From NCBI GenBank assembly GCA_910585765.1, contig CAJUES010000002.1, positions 58,291 to 122,290 of the forward strand: 64,000 bases of DNA, read 5' to 3'. Positions 62,320-64,000 of the stretch are shown here, one piece after another (the stretch's first letter is position 1; every line of letters starts with the position of its first letter). Made by a program: the position numbers and the translations under genes. The DNA comes from an uncultured Lachnospiraceae bacterium (GTDB taxonomy: Bacteria > Bacillota > Clostridia > Lachnospirales > Lachnospiraceae). Under the pieces are notes generated by a model. It saw only the letters and a list, made by a program, of their open reading frames with translations. It ran no database searches and was not told the DNA's origin.

Positions 62320-62381
62320 ACACCGTTTTTTAATTCCTCATATACCAAGCACATTGTATACGAGGATTAAGAAAACGGTGT
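62320..62381. repeat. Imperfect inverted repeat upstream of the blaI-like gene
   Basis: ACACCGTTTTTTAATTCCTC ... and its partner 62356-62381 pair over 26 bases with two mismatches around a 10-base loop. Its right end abuts the first BlaI box. It may be a leader hairpin of the blaI-blaR1 transcript. Confidence 0.6.
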
Positions 62382-62413
62382 ACAAGTGTAGACAATGATA
62401 GTTTACAATAGTA
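62381..62413 (-). promoter_or_regulatory. Paired BlaI-type operators
   Basis: TACAAGTGTA (62381-62390) is a full TACA-NN-TGTA box. TACAATAGTA (62404-62413) matches in seven of eight fixed positions. Their centres are 23 bases apart, about two helical turns, as is usual for BlaI/MecI dimers. Confidence 0.6.
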
Positions 62414-62424
62414 GACAGCGAATG

Positions 62425-62502
62425 TCAAGAGAGAATTGAAGTGCCAGATGGTTTTACAACCTGAATCTTGAATTCCTTGTCATAGACCTTTTTCTGCGTC
62501 AT
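62425..62502 (-). mobile_element. IS3-family transposase N-terminal remnant
   Basis: A 25-codon frame after GGAGG starts MTQKKVYDKEFKIQVVK, the usual opening of IS3-group OrfA proteins. It loses similarity after residue 17 and stops. Confidence 0.6.
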
Positions 62503-62786
62503 TTTGGAACCTCCATATAAATCTGTAAAGTGGAAGTGTCAAGTAATAGGATATAACATCAAAATTTGATAGACTGGGTATGTTTGTCGGAACAGATAAA
62601 GGAAAATAATAATGAGTGCATGAAAGAATTGTGCAAAGAGCAATATAATCTTTATGAGAAGCAGAATGACTTAAAAGGGCAAAAAGAGAAAATAGAAAAA
62701 TTATTGGAACGATAAGAAATGTGGGTGCAAATAGAGAATGGAAGTGGTATTATAAGATTGAAAGAAGTAAACTGTGGAAGGAAAAT

Positions 62787-62980
62787 ATGGATTATAGGGA
62801 AATGCCGGAACGATTAGACAGAAAAGTTATATATGAAAGTGATTATGTGTGCTTGTAAGCTGATAAGGTAAAACTATCAAATGGATATATTGAAAAGTAT
62901 CATGAGATTCATTATCTGCATGAAGCAATAAGCATTGTTGTATTCAACGAAAATGATGAAGTTTTGCTGATTCCTTTTTG
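62787..62980 (+). pseudogene. Nudix hydrolase (ADP-ribose pyrophosphatase-like) remnant
   Basis: From ATG 62787 the frame reads MDYREMPERLDRKVIYESDY, has an in-frame TAA at 62856, and continues KVKLSNGYIEKYHEIHYLHE and ISIVVFNENDEVLLIP. This is the start of a Nudix ADP-ribose pyrophosphatase. The Nudix box itself is absent. It is not functional. Confidence 0.72.
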
Positions 62981-63046
62981 CGTTTGCGTTTTACAAATAA
63001 TGATAAATATTCAATTGTTATATTTTGATTTTATGAGGAAGTGTTG

Positions 63047-63508
63047 ATGAAAGAAATAATTGCGTATGAGATGTCATTTGATAAAATGTTTGAGTATTCG
63101 AATGATGTAAGTTGTATTCCTTTTCAAGAACAATATTGGGATGAATATATGAAAATATATAATGATTGTTTTTATGAAATGAGGAAAACATTAGAAGTTG
63201 AACCAATAAACTTTTATTCGGATTATTCTCAAATCAAAGATAAGATAAATGATATTTTTCTATATTTGCAAAACGGAGTAATCATAGGTGCTGTTTCTTG
63301 CTATGGAAATGAGTTGGATGATTTAATTGTGGTGAAATCGTTTCAAGGGCAAGGGATAGGGCAAAAATTGTTATTGTGGGGAATGAAGCATATAAAAGAA
63401 CAGGGATATGAAGAAATCATTTTACATGTAGCTGAATGGAATCAAAAGGCTATGAAGTTGTATTTGAAAAATGGTTTTCGTATCAAAAAAAGGGAAAAAG
63501 TTCGTTAG
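63047..63508 (+). CDS. GNAT family N-acetyltransferase
   Basis: The ATG at 63047 follows GAGGAA and gives 153 residues. The acetyl-CoA-binding motif is VVKSFQGQGIGQKLLLWGMK (about 110-129), followed by ILHVAEWNQKAMKLYLKNGF, the typical last GNAT motif. It transfers an acetyl group to an unknown amine. Composition is strongly AT-rich and the neighbours are gene remnants, so the gene was probably acquired. Confidence 0.88.
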   Translation: MKEIIAYEMSFDKMFEYSNDVSCIPFQEQYWDEYMKIYNDCFYEMRKTLEVEPINFYSDYSQIKDKINDIFLYLQNGVIIGAVSCYGNELDDLIVVKSFQGQGIGQKLLLWGMKHIKEQGYEEIILHVAEWNQKAMKLYLKNGFRIKKREKVR

Positions 63509-63782
63509 ATTCAAGTTCAGCGGGGCAAAACAGAATGTTTATTATCTTGATTTTCCTTTCTTGATATTAAGGACATGGGGCTGCTACCATGTAAATAAAA
63601 TCATTAAGGAAAAGGACAGTTATGGTGCCAAAACGGTGCCAGGAAATCATGCACATAAAAATATGCGTATTGGTTGATGGTATCTTTAAGTCATCACATT
63701 TAAGAAAGATACAAACACCACGGAAAGAGTTATTTCATGTGTGGTTTACCATACTTTCCAGTGACTGACCATACCATTATGA

Positions 63783-64000
63783 TGAATTTTAATAAAGATG
63801 ATAAGTATGCATGGAAAGGTTATGATTTTAATGTGCTTGACGAACTTGATGGGAAAGATTACATAAGGCAAGGTTCACATCGATAAAAATCCATGTATAT
63901 CACTAAGGAAGGGGAAGAAAAAGCAAAAGAGCTTTTGGAGAAATATAATCTCATACTTCGCATACTGAAATATGATAAAAAAATAAAATCAATACTTTCA
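63783..64000 (+). pseudogene. DUF6429-like gene remnant, runs off the window
   Basis: From ATG 63783 the frame reads AWKGYDFNVLDELDGKDYIR, has a TAA at 63885, and continues KSMYITKEGEEKAKELLEKY. This resembles DUF6429-type small proteins of IS neighbourhoods (FDVLDEL..KGYI ... V.LTEEG..KA.EL). The internal stop suggests decay. The 3' end lies beyond the window edge. Confidence 0.5.

Larger units (their letters stand above)
62205..62786. other. AT-rich stretch with BlaI boxes and transposon remnant
   Basis: It holds a 26-base imperfect inverted repeat, two BlaI-like operators and an IS3 transposase start fragment (62425-62502). A coiled-coil-like frame of 31 codons (62620-62715, KELCKEQYNLYEKQNDLKGQ) has no clear ribosome site and is probably a remnant. 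No intact gene is seen. Confidence 0.65.

Noticed and set aside
63471..63677. 68-codon plus-strand frame overlapping the GNAT 3' end
   Set aside because: It has no ribosome site, overlaps the acetyltransferase end and shows no similarity.

Overview
The window looks like the chromosome of a flagellated, spore-forming Clostridia, most likely Lachnospiraceae. The evidence is two flagellins of the type common in that family, a divergent csrA beside them, a flagellin lysine methylase gene (fliB), a CotF-type spore coat gene, AGGAGG-rich ribosome sites, and a large complement of polysaccharide-use genes. Base composition is near 50% GC in the core parts. It is visibly AT-richer in the 26-34 kb block and strongly AT-rich after about 62.2 kb. 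No tRNA, rRNA or CRISPR array was seen.

Layout. 0-4 kb: sensor kinase, membrane-anchored protein, and an amidase-deacetylase fusion whose 3' end abuts Rpn nuclease-family remnants. 5-10.5 kb: compact tyrosine recombinase, a MITE-like element, csrA, two tandem flagellins with matching leaders, and a CotF protein. 10.6-19.2 kb: AI-2E family exporter, then a LacI regulator, a three-gene sugar ABC importer with a LacI-type operator at its promoter, and a GH35 beta-galactosidase. 19.3-24.9 kb: an unusual receptor-like protein with a protein kinase, a NACHT-type NTPase, a membrane span and an ectodomain, flanked by an HTH-like protein and a lipoprotein. 25.2-41.3 kb: a long same-strand accessory cluster. 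It holds three Hsp70/actin-fold (ASKHA) ATPase genes, two intact with C-terminal membrane hairpins and one decayed, two proteins sharing a new SKRGGI domain, a Ycf46-like AAA ATPase, a pore-like hydrophobic protein, a membrane zincin, a small alarmone hydrolase and a DUF697-like protein. A 26-residue peptide gene with its own promoter and terminator follows. 41.7-52.2 kb: GH2, HicAB toxin-antitoxin, permuted GH3, a membrane protein, GH88 and DUF2264. 52.2-57.5 kb: fliB, IS630 wreckage, a repeat lipoprotein, a sensor kinase/response regulator pair and a regulator remnant. 57.7-62.2 kb: DEAD-box helicase convergent with blaR1-blaI. 62.2-64 kb: AT-rich remnants (IS3, Nudix, DUF6429-like) and a GNAT acetyltransferase.

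How it works together. CsrA probably controls flagellin translation: GGA-loop hairpins lie in both flagellin leaders and in its own leader. The LacI protein probably controls uptake of a galactoside-like oligosaccharide that GH35 then cleaves. The best candidate for an undescribed system is the 19.3-41.3 kb region, read as a signalling or conflict system. A membrane kinase-NACHT sensor sits beside a module of paired ASKHA ATPases and SKRGGI partners, with an AAA remodeler, a membrane-active protein, a protease and a nucleotide-signal hydrolase. Its function is inference only.
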